A stretch of DNA of 64,000 nt, taken from positions 1-64,000 of the forward strand of contig CAJOCJ010000007.1 of the NCBI GenBank assembly GCA_905236635.1. Direction: 5' to 3'. Both the position numbers and the translations under genes were made by a program. Shown in pieces: positions 25,121-35,732 of the stretch. The DNA comes from an uncultured Bacteroidales bacterium (GTDB lineage Bacteria; Bacteroidota; Bacteroidia; Bacteroidales; F082). Position 1 is the stretch's first letter; every line of letters begins with the position of its first letter. The notes beneath the pieces were generated by a model that was given only the letters and a program-made list of their open reading frames with translations, searched no databases and had not been told where the DNA came from.

Positions 25121-25153
25121 TTGAAAAAATTTGGATTTTTAAGATAAGATTTG

Positions 25154-25161
25154 TAATTTTG
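25154..25161 (+). promoter_or_regulatory. Promoter -7 box of pta-ackA
   Basis: TAATTTTG on the plus strand with about 40 nt of leader before the pta ATG at 25207. Confidence 0.55.
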
Positions 25162-25206
25162 CGAAATAATTTTTAAGGAATATTTCAAATCATAAATAAT
25201 TGAACT

Positions 25207-26217
25207 ATGGGACTTATTGAAGAAATCATTGCCAATGCGCAGGCCAACAAACAGCGCATCGTGCTCCCTGAGGGAGACGAACCGAGAACGTTGAAGGCCG
25301 CCGACCGTATCGTCGCCGACGGCATCGCTGATGTCATTTTGATCGGACCGGCCCAGAAGATTGCCGATATGGTGAAGGAATTCGGGCTTAAAAATATAGG
25401 CAAGGCACGTGTCATCGACCCGCAGACCAACCCCGACCGCCAGAAATATGCCGACTTGCTTTTCGAGCTTCGTAAGGCAAAGGGCATGACGCCAGAGCAG
25501 GCTTACGACCTTGCAGGTAACTTCATGTACCTCGGCATTTTGATGGTAAAAGCCGGTGAAGCCGACGGCCTCGTCAGCGGCGCCCGCTCAACCACAGGCG
25601 ACATGCTCCGTCCCGCCCTCCAAATCATCAAGACTGTACCAGGCGTGACATGTGTTTCGGGAGCTTTCACTATGTTCTTGCCTGAAGGCTGCCCTTACGG
25701 CACCAACGGACGTATGGTGTTCGCCGACTGCGCTGTGACACCAATGCCGACAGCAGAGCAGCTCGCCGAGATAGCCATCTGCACCGCCGACACCGCCAAG
25801 GCCATCGCCAAGATCGACCCTGTCACCGCCATCTTGAGCTTCTCAACGAAAGGCTCAGCAAAGCATGAGGTTGTGGATAAGGTCATCGAGGCCACACGCA
25901 TCGCCCAGGAACGTCGTCCTGACCTCGTCCTCGACGGCGAGCTGCAGGCCGACGCCGCCATCGTGCCATCGGTGGGTTCAAGCAAGGCTCCGGGCAGCCC
26001 AGTTGCAGGAAAAGCCAACACCTTGGTGTTCCCTTGCCTCGAGGTGGGTAACATCGCTTACAAACTCGTCCAGCGTCTCGCGGGCGCCGAGGCAGTGGGC
26101 CCAGTGCTCCAAGGTCTCGCCAAGCCATGCAACGACCTCAGCCGCGGCTGCTCAATCGACGATGTTTATAAATTGGTCGCAATAACATGTAATCAAGCAA
26201 TAGCACAAAAGAAATAA
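25207..26217 (+). CDS. pta: Phosphate acetyltransferase
   Basis: A cytoplasmic enzyme of 336 residues that converts acetyl-CoA and phosphate to acetyl-phosphate. It is the short form with only the catalytic domain. Family segments VLPEGDEPRTLKAA, VSGARSTTGD and FPCLEVGNIAYKL are present. ackA follows after 2 nt, so both steps of acetate formation are made together. Confidence 0.95.
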   Translation: MGLIEEIIANAQANKQRIVLPEGDEPRTLKAADRIVADGIADVILIGPAQKIADMVKEFGLKNIGKARVIDPQTNPDRQKYADLLFELRKAKGMTPEQAYDLAGNFMYLGILMVKAGEADGLVSGARSTTGDMLRPALQIIKTVPGVTCVSGAFTMFLPEGCPYGTNGRMVFADCAVTPMPTAEQLAEIAICTADTAKAIAKIDPVTAILSFSTKGSAKHEVVDKVIEATRIAQERRPDLVLDGELQADAAIVPSVGSSKAPGSPVAGKANTLVFPCLEVGNIAYKLVQRLAGAEAVGPVLQGLAKPCNDLSRGCSIDDVYKLVAITCNQAIAQKK

Positions 26218-26219
26218 TT

Positions 26220-27419
26220 ATGAAGATATTAGTTTTAAACTGCGGTTCGTCATCAATCAAATATCAGCTGATTGAGATGGACGAGAAGAGCCACTCAGTG
26301 TTGGCAAAAGGCCTCCTCGAGCGCATTGGCCTCGAGATGGGCGAGTTTACTCACAAATGGAACGGTCAGAAGCACTACGAGCAGCTTCCTATCCCGAACC
26401 ATACCGAAGGTATCAAGATTGTGCTTCAGGCACTTACCAATAAAGAATACGGCGTTATCAGCGACCTCAAGGAAATCAAGGCCGTAGGTCACCGCGTGGC
26501 ACACGGCGGCGAGAAGTTCAAACAGAGCGTCCGCATCGACGACAAAGTCATCGGCATGATTAAGGACCTCTGCGACCTCGCTCCTCTGCATAACCCAGGC
26601 GCTCTGCAAGGCATCGCAGCCATGCAGGCCGTGCTTCCTGGCATCCCGATGGCAGCAGTGTTCGACACATCGTTCCACGCCACCATGCCACCTGAGGCAT
26701 ACCTCTACGCCATCCCATACGAATACTACGAGAAATATCGTGTACGCCGCTACGGATTCCACGGCACCAGCCATAAATACGTCGCTGAGAAAGCAGCAGA
26801 ATATGTCGGAAAAGACTGGAAAAACTGCAAAATTGTCACATGCCACCTCGGCAGCGGCGCCTCCATCGCAGCAGTCGAAAACGGCAAGTCAGTGGAGACA
26901 TCCATGGGATTCACTCCTGTCGAGGGCCTCGTGATGGGCAGCCGCACCGGCGACCTCGACCTCGGAGCTTTCATGTATATCATGGACAAGGAAGGCTACA
27001 ACACCAAGGAGATGAACACCCTCGTGAACAAGAAATCAGGACTCATCGGCATCACCGGCAACTCACAGGATATGCGTGACGTGCGCGCTGGCCGTGACGC
27101 TGGTGACGAGCGTTGTACCTACGCATTCAACATGTTCGCCCACCGCGTGAAGAAATACATCGGCGCCTACGCAGCCATCATGAACGGCATGGACGTCCTC
27201 GTGATGACAGGCGGCATCGGTGAGAACGCATGGTTCATGCGTGAGGCTATCCTCGAGAACATGGAGTTCTTCGGCATCAAGATCGACAAGAAACTCAACG
27301 AGAGCATCATGGGCGACGCTGCCGTGATCTCAACACCTGACTCAAAAGTGAAAGTGGTCGTATATCCTACAGACGAGGAATATATGATTGCTAAAGATAC
27401 TTTTGACTTGGTGAAATAA
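26220..27419 (+). CDS. ackA: Acetate kinase
   Basis: An enzyme of 399 residues that makes ATP and acetate from acetyl-phosphate, the main ATP gain in fermentation. The signatures NCGSSSIKYQL, HRVAHGGEKF, GFHGTSHKYV and HLGSGAS are intact and length is standard. It is the second gene of the pta-ackA operon. Confidence 0.96.
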   Translation: MKILVLNCGSSSIKYQLIEMDEKSHSVLAKGLLERIGLEMGEFTHKWNGQKHYEQLPIPNHTEGIKIVLQALTNKEYGVISDLKEIKAVGHRVAHGGEKFKQSVRIDDKVIGMIKDLCDLAPLHNPGALQGIAAMQAVLPGIPMAAVFDTSFHATMPPEAYLYAIPYEYYEKYRVRRYGFHGTSHKYVAEKAAEYVGKDWKNCKIVTCHLGSGASIAAVENGKSVETSMGFTPVEGLVMGSRTGDLDLGAFMYIMDKEGYNTKEMNTLVNKKSGLIGITGNSQDMRDVRAGRDAGDERCTYAFNMFAHRVKKYIGAYAAIMNGMDVLVMTGGIGENAWFMREAILENMEFFGIKIDKKLNESIMGDAAVISTPDSKVKVVVYPTDEEYMIAKDTFDLVK

Positions 27420-27435
27420 AAAGTGACATTGATAC

Positions 27436-27485
27436 GTTAGACCTTAGACTTTAGCAGAATTCTGACTAAGGTTTAAGGTCTAAGT
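27436..27485 (+). terminator. Long hairpin after ackA
   Basis: Arms 27436-27454 (TTAGACCTTAGACTTTAG core) and 27466-27485 pair with two mismatches around an 11-nt loop containing GAATTC. No T run follows, so it may be a processing hairpin or a member of the AT-rich stutter repeats rather than a true terminator. Confidence 0.5.
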
Positions 27486-27517
27486 ATATAAGCCAATATT
27501 AACCATATTCATCCGTT

Positions 27518-30500
27518 ATGAAAAATAATCGTAATATGAAGAAAATCAGTGGCATCAGCTTGATAATCAGCATGTTGCTGATAGTGTTCTTGTCGGGATG
27601 CGGCAAGAGTGGATCAAACAAGATTGTGGAACAGATCAATCCGGTCAGCGAGGTCTTGCTGCCGTTGCTCGACAGCTACACCTCAGGCGTCATCACCGAA
27701 GGCGAGCCTATCGTAGTGCGCTTCAAATACCCGGAGACGCTGAAGAAACAGCAAGGCGAGGCGTTGTCAAACAAACTGTTCAACTTCACGCCGAACCTTA
27801 AAGGACAGGCCGTCTGGCTCGATGATAAGACCGTCGCCTTTAAGTATGACAACATCGACAAGACAAAACAGTACGTCTGCCGTTTCAAAGTGTCGGAGAT
27901 ACTCGACGTCCCGGAGTCGGAGACCTTGAATTTCAGCTTCGGAGTGCGCCGTCAGTCGTTTAACGTGAGCGGTGTCTATCCGATGTGCGAGAACGCCGAC
28001 GCGATGGATTATGAGATTGGTGTGACATTCGCTGCACCGGTAAATACCGACGATGCCATCAAGATTTTTGATGACGATGCCATTAAAAAATACCAGATAA
28101 ACGCAAAAGAAATCGCCGAAAACACGTATACGTTCACGCTGCCGTCAATTCAGCGCAAAGAGATGGATTATGACATCAATTTGACTTTAAACGGCAAAAA
28201 TATCGGTTCGGATTCGAAGACAAATATCAAAATGACCGTTTATGCCAGAGACAAGTTCGAACCCGTGAAATTTGAAGTGGAGAAAGCATCAGGACAAGCA
28301 GTCCTGTTTTTCACCCAGCCGGTAAAACGAGACCAAAACCTCAACGGACTCGTCAGTTTCAGCGAGAACAAACTCTCAGGAAAATATGACATTCAGAATA
28401 ATGTTATCATTTTCTATTTTGACAAATCGAATCTTTATTATTCCCAGATGGAAAACATCACCATGTATGTGAGTGGCATCCGCAGCGCTGCCAACGACAT
28501 CATGCAGGAAGACAAGAGTTTCAAGTTCTCTTTGAACGACTATGAGCCAAAGGTACGCTGGACCAACGATGGTGTCATCGTGCCAGATATCAAGGCGACA
28601 ACGGTTTATTTCGATGCTGTATGTATCAATTCCGTGACACTCAGAATCATACGTATCTATGATGATAACATTTTATCTTTCATACAAGACAATGAGCTGA
28701 GCAACACTTACAACGTGCGCAAGGTGGGCCGTCTAGAGAAGAAAATCCGTCTGGAGCTCGACAACCCTAACCTCACACAATGGAAGACCTACCCTATCGT
28801 TCTCTCCGACTACATCGACGTGGAGCCAGGTGCGATGTATCAGCTGAGTCTCAATTTCGGTCCGGCCGACTATATTCTGGCCTCTGACGAGATGAAACGC
28901 GACGTGATGGAAAGCGCCCGCCGCGAGGCAGAATACTGGGATGGCGACAGATGGGACTACAAAGAATATCGTTACGAAGGCAACTGGGGTGACCCGAATA
29001 ACTACTATTATTACAACTATGTAGAACAGAAGACCAACATCGTCGTCAGCGACCTTGCCGTCACCGTCAAGTCGGGACGCAACGATGTCGTTGATGCGTA
29101 TGTCTATCATATCTCTGACGCCAAGCCTGCCTCGGGTGCCGAGGTGACGGCATATAACTATCAGAAACAGCCTATCGCCAAAGGCAATGTCGATAGCAAA
29201 GGCCATGTGCAGCTACAGTGCCCCAACAAGGCTGCCTTCATCATCGCCAGCGACCGCAAAGGCAGCAAGTCGGTGATTAAGATCAACGATGGCAATGCGC
29301 TGTCGTACAGCCGTTTCGATGTCGACGGCGAGCCAGTGGAGAAAGGCGTCATCGGCTTTGCGTACTCCAACCGCGGGGTATGGCGCCCAGGTGACGAGAT
29401 ACAGCTCAACCTCATGCTTGCCGACGCCGATGGACAGCTGCCAGAGAACTATCCAGTAGTATTAGAGGTCACCGATGCCTCTGGTCGTCTCTATGCCAAG
29501 CAGGTGAACGCAAAGCCGATGAACGGCATCTATTGCTACACCGTGCCTACCGACCCGAGCGACGAGACTGGACTCTGGGTCGCCTGTTTCAAGGCGGGAA
29601 GCACCATCATCACAAAGAACCTCCGCGTGGAGACAGTGAAGCCTAACCGCCTGGAGATCAAGTTCGAACTGCCAGATGTCATATATCTGACACGTCCTGA
29701 AAAAGTGACATTATCATCGAAATGGCTCAACGGTCTGAAAGCCACAGGCCTGAAGGCTGAAGTAGATGTGAAGGTACGTAACGGCAGGACACAGTTCAAA
29801 GGCTTTGAGAACTATTGTTTCGACAACGAGGCAGAGCATTTCGAAGCCACCGAGCTCTCAATATTCAGCGGTCCGCTCAACGACGAAGGCACTGCCAACG
29901 TCAGCTTCGACCCGTTGAAGAACCTCTATTCACAGCAGATGATGAACGCCACATTCACCACCAAGGTGTTTGAGAAAGGCGGCGACTTCAGCATAGCATC
30001 GTTCCAAGCCATGCTGTCGCCATTCGCCCGTTATGTCGGCGTGGAGTTGCCAGAGACAACATCGAAATACGGCAGCTATTACGACACCAACAAAGACTGG
30101 AACTTCAACGTAGTCATGGTGAACGACAATGGCAAGATCTGCAACGCCACCGTCTCTCTCGACTACGCACTCTATAAACTCGACTCATACTGGTGGTGGT
30201 CGGGCGACGATGACTACACGTTAAAACGCTATGTGTCAGGCACATACAAGCGCCCAGTGAAGAACGGCAAGCTGACATGCTCAGGCAACACGACAATAAA
30301 ACTCAACATCGCTAACGCTGATTGGGGCTGCTACCTGCTCGTCGTCAACGACCCGCAAGGCGGACATACCTTCGCTAAGGTCATCAGCTTCGACTGGGGC
30401 TACGGCCACTCGTCATCAGAGTCAGGAGCACCAGCGTTGCTATCGCTCAAAGCGTCTCATAACAGCTATAACGTAGGCGACAAGGTAGTGGTGACCTTCC

Positions 30501-33016
30501 CTGCCAACGACAAGGCCAAGGCTCTTGTCACGGTGGAAGCCAACGACAAGGTGCTGGAGACATATTTCCTCGAGAATCTCGGCGAAGAAGGCAAGGTGGA
30601 GTTCACTGCCACTGCCGACATGATCCCTAACATCTATGTATATGTCGCCCTGATACAACCTCACGACGCAGGCAACAGCATGCCTGTCCGCCTCTACGGC
30701 GTATTGCCAATTAAGGTTGAAGACAAGAAGCTACAGCTGCAGCCTGTCATCGACGTGCCTGAGACCACCAACACCAAGAAGACCATCGAAGTGAAGGTTG
30801 GCGAGGCCAACAAGCAAGCCATGACATACACCCTTGCAGTTGTCGACGAGGGCATCCTCGGCTTGACCAACTTCAAGACGCCGAATCCTTATGGATACTT
30901 CAATAGCAAGCAGTCGCTGATGGTACGCACATGGGATAACTACGCCTCCATCATCGACGCCTTCAGCGGTGAGTTCGGCTCGGTCTATGCCATAGGCGGT
31001 GACGGCGTCGTCAACCAGGAGATCACTCTTGACAAGCGTTTCAAGGCATACGCCATCACCTTAGGCCCATTCGAGCTTAAGGCCGGCGACACCAACACCC
31101 ATGAGTTCGAGGTGCCGGCATGCTCCGGCGCTCTGCGCTTCATGGTGGTGTCTCATGGCAAAGGCAAAGCCTTTGGCGGCGCCGAGAAGAAGATGACTGT
31201 CATTGATCCGATAACGCTCTACGCCTCGGCGCCGCGTGTGGTGTCGCCGGACGACGAGCTAACACTGAAAGTCCAGGTGCTCGCACCTACACTCAAAGGC
31301 AAGAACCTCGAGGTGACGTTCAACAACAAGAACCTCACCGCCGTCGGTGAGCTCCCGACAACCGTCAGCATCGACAAGAACGGCGAAGGCATGATAGTCG
31401 TCAAGACGACCATCCCTGAGACAACAGGCAACGCCATGCTGAACGTCTCGGTGACAGGCGCAGGATACACCGCCGTCTCTACGACAGAGATGCCGATAAG
31501 GATGCCTTACTCCGAACGTCGTAACACCATCACCAACGAGGTGGAAGGCGGACAGACACTCAGCATCCCGTTCGAGCTCGAAGGCATAGCAGGCACACAA
31601 CAAGGCAGAGTCACAGTGTCGTCGCTGCTGCCTGTCGACCTCTTCAGCCGCCTCGACTACCTGACATCGTATCCTCACGGATGCCTCGAGCAGGTGACGT
31701 CAAAGGCGTTCCCACAGCTTTATCTCAACTATTTCGTACAGATGAACGACGACGATAAGGCCAACCTCAAAAACAACATCGAAGACGCCATCACAGCGCT
31801 GAGATCTTACCAGAAGTCAGATAACTCGATGACCAACTGGGTCGGCGGAACCTACAGTGACCCGTGGACAGAGATCTACGCCCTGCATTTCCTCGTCGAA
31901 GCCCAGAAACAAGGCTATAACGTGCCACAGTACTTCATCGACGGATTGAAGACCTATCAGGCCAACAAGGCTAAACAATGGCGCAACAACGTCGACTTCC
32001 CGCAGGGTGAGACCATCCAGGCCTACCGTCTCTTCGTGTTAGCTCTTGCTGACGCTGCGGAGATGGGTGCCATGAACCGTTTCAAAGACCTCGAGATGCA
32101 GTATCCGCTGTCGAAAGTCCTCGCCGCCGCAGCCTTTGCACAGGTCGGCAAGACCAAGATAGCACAGAACATGATGCCTGTCGTGACTGACGACGAGAGA
32201 ATGTCAGACTATTACACCTCGTTCGGCTCCAAGACACGTGACCTCGCATTCCTCACCTACGCCCAGATGCTCTGCGGCGGCGAGGATCAGGCGGTGAAAG
32301 ACAACATCAACTCCATCTGCGGCATCCTCAACACCGGACGCTGGCTCGACACCCAGACTACCGCCTTCACGCTCTTCGTCTTAGGCAAATATGCCGAGAA
32401 ACAAGGCGTCCAGAGCGAGAACCTCTCTGCCGTGATCAACGCCAACGGCGAGGAATACACCATGAACACCAACATGAGCTCAGGCGCCTTCAGCTTCATC
32501 CCGAAAGTGGGCGAAAACACAGTGGAAGTCAAGAACAACGGCAGCCAGAAGATAGTCGTCAACACCTTCACTAAGACCAGCGTGGCCGAATACGCCAAGG
32601 AGGAGAGCGGCAACTTCATCAATATGAAAGTAGCTTATACCGACAAGAACGGCAACCCGTTGAACGTAAGCAGTATGAATGTAGGCACCGACGTGACTGT
32701 GTATATGACGGTACAGAACCCGAGCGAATACCGCGTCACCGAGCTGGCATTGTCGTACTACCTGCCTTCAGGTTGGGAGCTTGTCAACGAGCGTATGAGC
32801 GGCGATGACGCCAACGCAGGCGCCAAACACATCGACTACCGTGATGACCGCGCATACTTCTACTTCGACCTCGCACCGAAGTCAAGCAAGACCTTCATCT
32901 TGAAGGCCAACGCCACCTACGAAGGCAACTACATGATTCCGGCAGTGCGCTGCGAAGACATGTATAACGACGAGATCTATTATCAGATGCCAGCCAAGGC
33001 TTGCGTCGTGAAATAA
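27518..33016 (+). CDS. Alpha-2-macroglobulin family lipoprotein
   Basis: A very large periplasmic protein of 1832 residues that traps proteases entering through a damaged envelope. The lipobox ends at Cys28 (VFLSGC). Many macroglobulin beta domains follow, and the thioester motif CLEQ begins at Cys1389 (PHGCLEQV), inside an alpha-helical thioester domain to about 1650, so covalent trapping should work. A C-terminal receptor-like beta domain ends it. ATG 27518 or ATG 27536 may be the start. pbpC follows after 14 nt, the classic bacterial pairing of trap and cell-wall repair. Confidence 0.93.
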   Translation: MKNNRNMKKISGISLIISMLLIVFLSGCGKSGSNKIVEQINPVSEVLLPLLDSYTSGVITEGEPIVVRFKYPETLKKQQGEALSNKLFNFTPNLKGQAVWLDDKTVAFKYDNIDKTKQYVCRFKVSEILDVPESETLNFSFGVRRQSFNVSGVYPMCENADAMDYEIGVTFAAPVNTDDAIKIFDDDAIKKYQINAKEIAENTYTFTLPSIQRKEMDYDINLTLNGKNIGSDSKTNIKMTVYARDKFEPVKFEVEKASGQAVLFFTQPVKRDQNLNGLVSFSENKLSGKYDIQNNVIIFYFDKSNLYYSQMENITMYVSGIRSAANDIMQEDKSFKFSLNDYEPKVRWTNDGVIVPDIKATTVYFDAVCINSVTLRIIRIYDDNILSFIQDNELSNTYNVRKVGRLEKKIRLELDNPNLTQWKTYPIVLSDYIDVEPGAMYQLSLNFGPADYILASDEMKRDVMESARREAEYWDGDRWDYKEYRYEGNWGDPNNYYYYNYVEQKTNIVVSDLAVTVKSGRNDVVDAYVYHISDAKPASGAEVTAYNYQKQPIAKGNVDSKGHVQLQCPNKAAFIIASDRKGSKSVIKINDGNALSYSRFDVDGEPVEKGVIGFAYSNRGVWRPGDEIQLNLMLADADGQLPENYPVVLEVTDASGRLYAKQVNAKPMNGIYCYTVPTDPSDETGLWVACFKAGSTIITKNLRVETVKPNRLEIKFELPDVIYLTRPEKVTLSSKWLNGLKATGLKAEVDVKVRNGRTQFKGFENYCFDNEAEHFEATELSIFSGPLNDEGTANVSFDPLKNLYSQQMMNATFTTKVFEKGGDFSIASFQAMLSPFARYVGVELPETTSKYGSYYDTNKDWNFNVVMVNDNGKICNATVSLDYALYKLDSYWWWSGDDDYTLKRYVSGTYKRPVKNGKLTCSGNTTIKLNIANADWGCYLLVVNDPQGGHTFAKVISFDWGYGHSSSESGAPALLSLKASHNSYNVGDKVVVTFPANDKAKALVTVEANDKVLETYFLENLGEEGKVEFTATADMIPNIYVYVALIQPHDAGNSMPVRLYGVLPIKVEDKKLQLQPVIDVPETTNTKKTIEVKVGEANKQAMTYTLAVVDEGILGLTNFKTPNPYGYFNSKQSLMVRTWDNYASIIDAFSGEFGSVYAIGGDGVVNQEITLDKRFKAYAITLGPFELKAGDTNTHEFEVPACSGALRFMVVSHGKGKAFGGAEKKMTVIDPITLYASAPRVVSPDDELTLKVQVLAPTLKGKNLEVTFNNKNLTAVGELPTTVSIDKNGEGMIVVKTTIPETTGNAMLNVSVTGAGYTAVSTTEMPIRMPYSERRNTITNEVEGGQTLSIPFELEGIAGTQQGRVTVSSLLPVDLFSRLDYLTSYPHGCLEQVTSKAFPQLYLNYFVQMNDDDKANLKNNIEDAITALRSYQKSDNSMTNWVGGTYSDPWTEIYALHFLVEAQKQGYNVPQYFIDGLKTYQANKAKQWRNNVDFPQGETIQAYRLFVLALADAAEMGAMNRFKDLEMQYPLSKVLAAAAFAQVGKTKIAQNMMPVVTDDERMSDYYTSFGSKTRDLAFLTYAQMLCGGEDQAVKDNINSICGILNTGRWLDTQTTAFTLFVLGKYAEKQGVQSENLSAVINANGEEYTMNTNMSSGAFSFIPKVGENTVEVKNNGSQKIVVNTFTKTSVAEYAKEESGNFINMKVAYTDKNGNPLNVSSMNVGTDVTVYMTVQNPSEYRVTELALSYYLPSGWELVNERMSGDDANAGAKHIDYRDDRAYFYFDLAPKSSKTFILKANATYEGNYMIPAVRCEDMYNDEIYYQMPAKACVVK

Positions 33017-33030
33017 TTATCGTTTGAACG

Positions 33031-35304
33031 ATGAAATGGCTCGCTAGACATAAGAAACTCAAGATTACGCTTCTGGTCCTAGCGGGCCTTTTCATTGCCT
33101 TTATATGCATACCTGTCCCGAGATTCGACAAACCCTACTCCACCGTCCTGACGGCACGTGACGGCACCTTGCTGGGTGCTAAGATCGCCGACGACGGACA
33201 GTGGCGTTTCCCAGCCACCAATAACTATTCGCAGAAATATGTTGACTGTCTCTTGGAATACGAAGACCGCTGGTTTTACTACCATCCCGGCTTCAACCCC
33301 GTGTCGTTTGTCAAGGCGTTGATCGACAACATCAAAGCCGGCGAGGTGGTTCGTGGAGGCAGCACCATCTCGATGCAGGTGGTAAGGATGTCGCGCGACA
33401 ACCCGCCTCGCACCTATGGCGAGAAGCTGTGGGAGGTCATACTGGCTATGCGCCTCGAGTTGCATTACTCCAAGCAAAGCATCCTCGACATGTATGCCGC
33501 CAACGCCCCCTTCGGAGGCAACGTGGTAGGCATCGACGCGGCTGCATGGCGTTATTTCCATACCACGCCCGACGAGCTGTCATGGGCGGAGGCGGCGACG
33601 CTGGCGGTGCTGCCGAACTCGCCTTCCCTGATACATCCAGGACGATCGCGAGAACGCCTGAAACAGAAACGTGACGAGCTACTGAAACGTGTCCTCGACT
33701 CCGAGGAAGACCTGGAGCTAGCCATGATGGAAGACATCCCCGAGCGGCCGTTCGAGATACCGATGTCGGCATATCATTACCTTTCGGAACAAGACAAAAG
33801 ACATCACGGAGAACATATCAGCTCCATGATAGACGCCACCCTGCAGCAGTCGGTGACCGACATCATGAAGCGTCATCACGAGATGAACATTCAGAATAGC
33901 ATCGACAACGCAGCGGTGTATGTCGTTGACTATCTCAACGATGAGGTCATCGCATACGTCGGCAACAACTGGGACGCCGACGACGCCCGCATGGTCGATA
34001 TGATTCAGGCGCAACGCTCCACGGGAAGCATCCTGAAGCCTTTCCTCTTCGCTGCCATGCTTGACGAAGGCACCTTGTTGCCCGAGATGGTCATCCCCGA
34101 CATCCCGATGAGCATGTCGGGCTTCACGCCGAAGAACTACAGCGGCGAATACTGGGGCGCGGTGACGGCCGACAAGGCGTTGCAGAACTCGCTCAACGCC
34201 CCGTTTGTCTATCTCTTGAAAGAATACGGACACCAGCGCTTTCACGCATTGCTGCGGCAGCTGCCGTTGCGAGGCATCGTTTTCGATGCCGAGCATTACG
34301 GCCTCGCTATCATCTTAGGTGGCGCGGAGGCGTCGCTGTATGACATCACCAACGCCTATGCGAAGATGGGACGTAAGCTCGCGTCGTATGTCAACGAAAG
34401 CTATAACGAAGAGGTCGACGACGCCGTAGCGCCGTTTTCTGCGGAGGCTATCGCCGAGACCTTCCATGTGATGTGCGGCCTCACGCGTCCTGTCAGCCAG
34501 ATAGGATGGGGAGGGTTCGCCTCGTCACGGCAGGTGGCATGGAAGACCGGCACGAGCTATGGATTCAAGGACGCGTGGGCGGTCGGTCTCACCGACCGCT
34601 ACGCCGTCGGCGTGTGGGTCGGCAACGCCGACGGCGAGGGCCGCCCCGGACTGACAGGCGTGGGAGCAGCGGCGCCGCTGCTGTTCGACGTCATCGGGAG
34701 ACTCAACGACAGCTACACATATCCAGCAAATACTAACGAAAGCATAGAGATAGAGGTGTGCGCCGAGTCGGGGTATCCGAAGTCGGAATACTGCCAGCAT
34801 ACAAAGAAGATCAGCGTGGTGGATGTCGAGAACCAGACAGGCGTCTGCCCTTACCACAAAAAGGTTTTTCTCGACGAGTCAAGGCAATATCAAGTCAAGC
34901 CCGACTGCTATGACATAGACCAGAAGAGATTTGAGATATATTACGTGCTGCCGCCCGTCATGGAGTGGTTCTACAAGAAACACTCGCCGTTGTTCAGGCC
35001 GCTGCCAGCGCTCTACCCAGGTTGTGGCACGGCGCATCCCGACGACGTGATGGCTTTCGTATATCCTAAAGACGACGCCAAGGTCACCATACCCATCGGC
35101 ATACGCGGCGACCGCCAGCAGGTGGTGTTTGAGATAGCACATCGCAACCCGCATAAGACCATATTCTGGACGCTGAACGACATCTTCTTAGGCCAGACAC
35201 GTCACAACCACCAGATGCCCATCGACGTGGAACGCGGCACCTACACCCTACGCTGTGTCGACGAAGACGGCATAGAGTTAATCAGGAGAGTCATCGTTCA
35301 ATAA
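33031..35304 (+). CDS. pbpC: Penicillin-binding protein 1C
   Basis: A bifunctional cell-wall enzyme of 757 residues. An N-terminal membrane helix is followed by the transglycosylase domain with YEDRWFYYHPG and GGSTISMQ. The transpeptidase domain has SILK at about 333-336, SLN in the next motif and KTG at 505. A C-terminal PBP1C domain (from about 660) contains FWTLNDIFLGQT. With the alpha-2-macroglobulin upstream it should act in envelope defence and repair. It converges on a small PAS-like gene. Confidence 0.94.
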   Translation: MKWLARHKKLKITLLVLAGLFIAFICIPVPRFDKPYSTVLTARDGTLLGAKIADDGQWRFPATNNYSQKYVDCLLEYEDRWFYYHPGFNPVSFVKALIDNIKAGEVVRGGSTISMQVVRMSRDNPPRTYGEKLWEVILAMRLELHYSKQSILDMYAANAPFGGNVVGIDAAAWRYFHTTPDELSWAEAATLAVLPNSPSLIHPGRSRERLKQKRDELLKRVLDSEEDLELAMMEDIPERPFEIPMSAYHYLSEQDKRHHGEHISSMIDATLQQSVTDIMKRHHEMNIQNSIDNAAVYVVDYLNDEVIAYVGNNWDADDARMVDMIQAQRSTGSILKPFLFAAMLDEGTLLPEMVIPDIPMSMSGFTPKNYSGEYWGAVTADKALQNSLNAPFVYLLKEYGHQRFHALLRQLPLRGIVFDAEHYGLAIILGGAEASLYDITNAYAKMGRKLASYVNESYNEEVDDAVAPFSAEAIAETFHVMCGLTRPVSQIGWGGFASSRQVAWKTGTSYGFKDAWAVGLTDRYAVGVWVGNADGEGRPGLTGVGAAAPLLFDVIGRLNDSYTYPANTNESIEIEVCAESGYPKSEYCQHTKKISVVDVENQTGVCPYHKKVFLDESRQYQVKPDCYDIDQKRFEIYYVLPPVMEWFYKKHSPLFRPLPALYPGCGTAHPDDVMAFVYPKDDAKVTIPIGIRGDRQQVVFEIAHRNPHKTIFWTLNDIFLGQTRHNHQMPIDVERGTYTLRCVDEDGIELIRRVIVQ

Positions 35305-35316
35305 AGCCAATAGCCT

Positions 35317-35646
35317 TTACCCTCGGTCGTAATGCGGCATCTCTTCAGGGATGATGATCGACAACTCGACAAGGCCTTTCACCTCGCCATTTTCATACCA
35401 AGGCGTCTGATAAATCAGCTTCTTCTTGCCTTTTTTCGAGATTGTATAGACATTGGTAGCAGCATCATTGAGCATATGCATGATGATCTGCCGTGAGCGT
35501 TCGTTATGGCAACCCATCATGTTCTTTCCACGTACGTCGCCGTTCACATCACACGAGCTATCATTCTGATACACAACGTTTCCGTCTTTGTCGCTCACCG
35601 TCACGGCGAGGTTCACCTCTTTGAAAAAATCGATGTTCATTTCCAT
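35317..35646 (-). CDS. Small PAS-like sensor domain protein
   Basis: A stand-alone cytoplasmic domain of about 109 residues. NLAVTVSDKDGNVVYQND, then the conserved C...GCHNERSRQII and a C-terminal strand pair with YQTPWYENGEVKGLVELSI fit a PAS fold. No output domain is attached. ATG 35646 is used; ATG 35640 is equally possible. Ligand and partner are unknown, though two cysteines and a histidine could bind a cofactor. Confidence 0.65.
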   Translation of the reverse strand: MEMNIDFFKEVNLAVTVSDKDGNVVYQNDSSCDVNGDVRGKNMMGCHNERSRQIIMHMLNDAATNVYTISKKGKKKLIYQTPWYENGEVKGLVELSIIIPEEMPHYDRG

Positions 35647-35665
35647 CAAAATTTTAATTTTTTTG

Positions 35666-35673
35666 CAAATTTA
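35666..35673 (-). promoter_or_regulatory. Promoter -7 box of the PAS-like gene
   Basis: The minus strand reads TAAATTTGCA, 19 nt before the ATG at 35646. It is divergent from the box at 35707. Confidence 0.55.
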
Positions 35674-35706
35674 CATATTTTTATATAAAAATCAAGAAAT
35701 AATCGT

Positions 35707-35714
35707 TATATTTG
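35707..35714 (+). promoter_or_regulatory. Promoter -7 box of the LptF/G-glycosyltransferase operon
   Basis: TATATTTGCA on the plus strand. The in-frame TTG at 35712 lies inside this box, so translation must start later, most likely at TTG 35733. Confidence 0.55.
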
Positions 35715-35732
35715 CAGATTATTTCGTTTGCT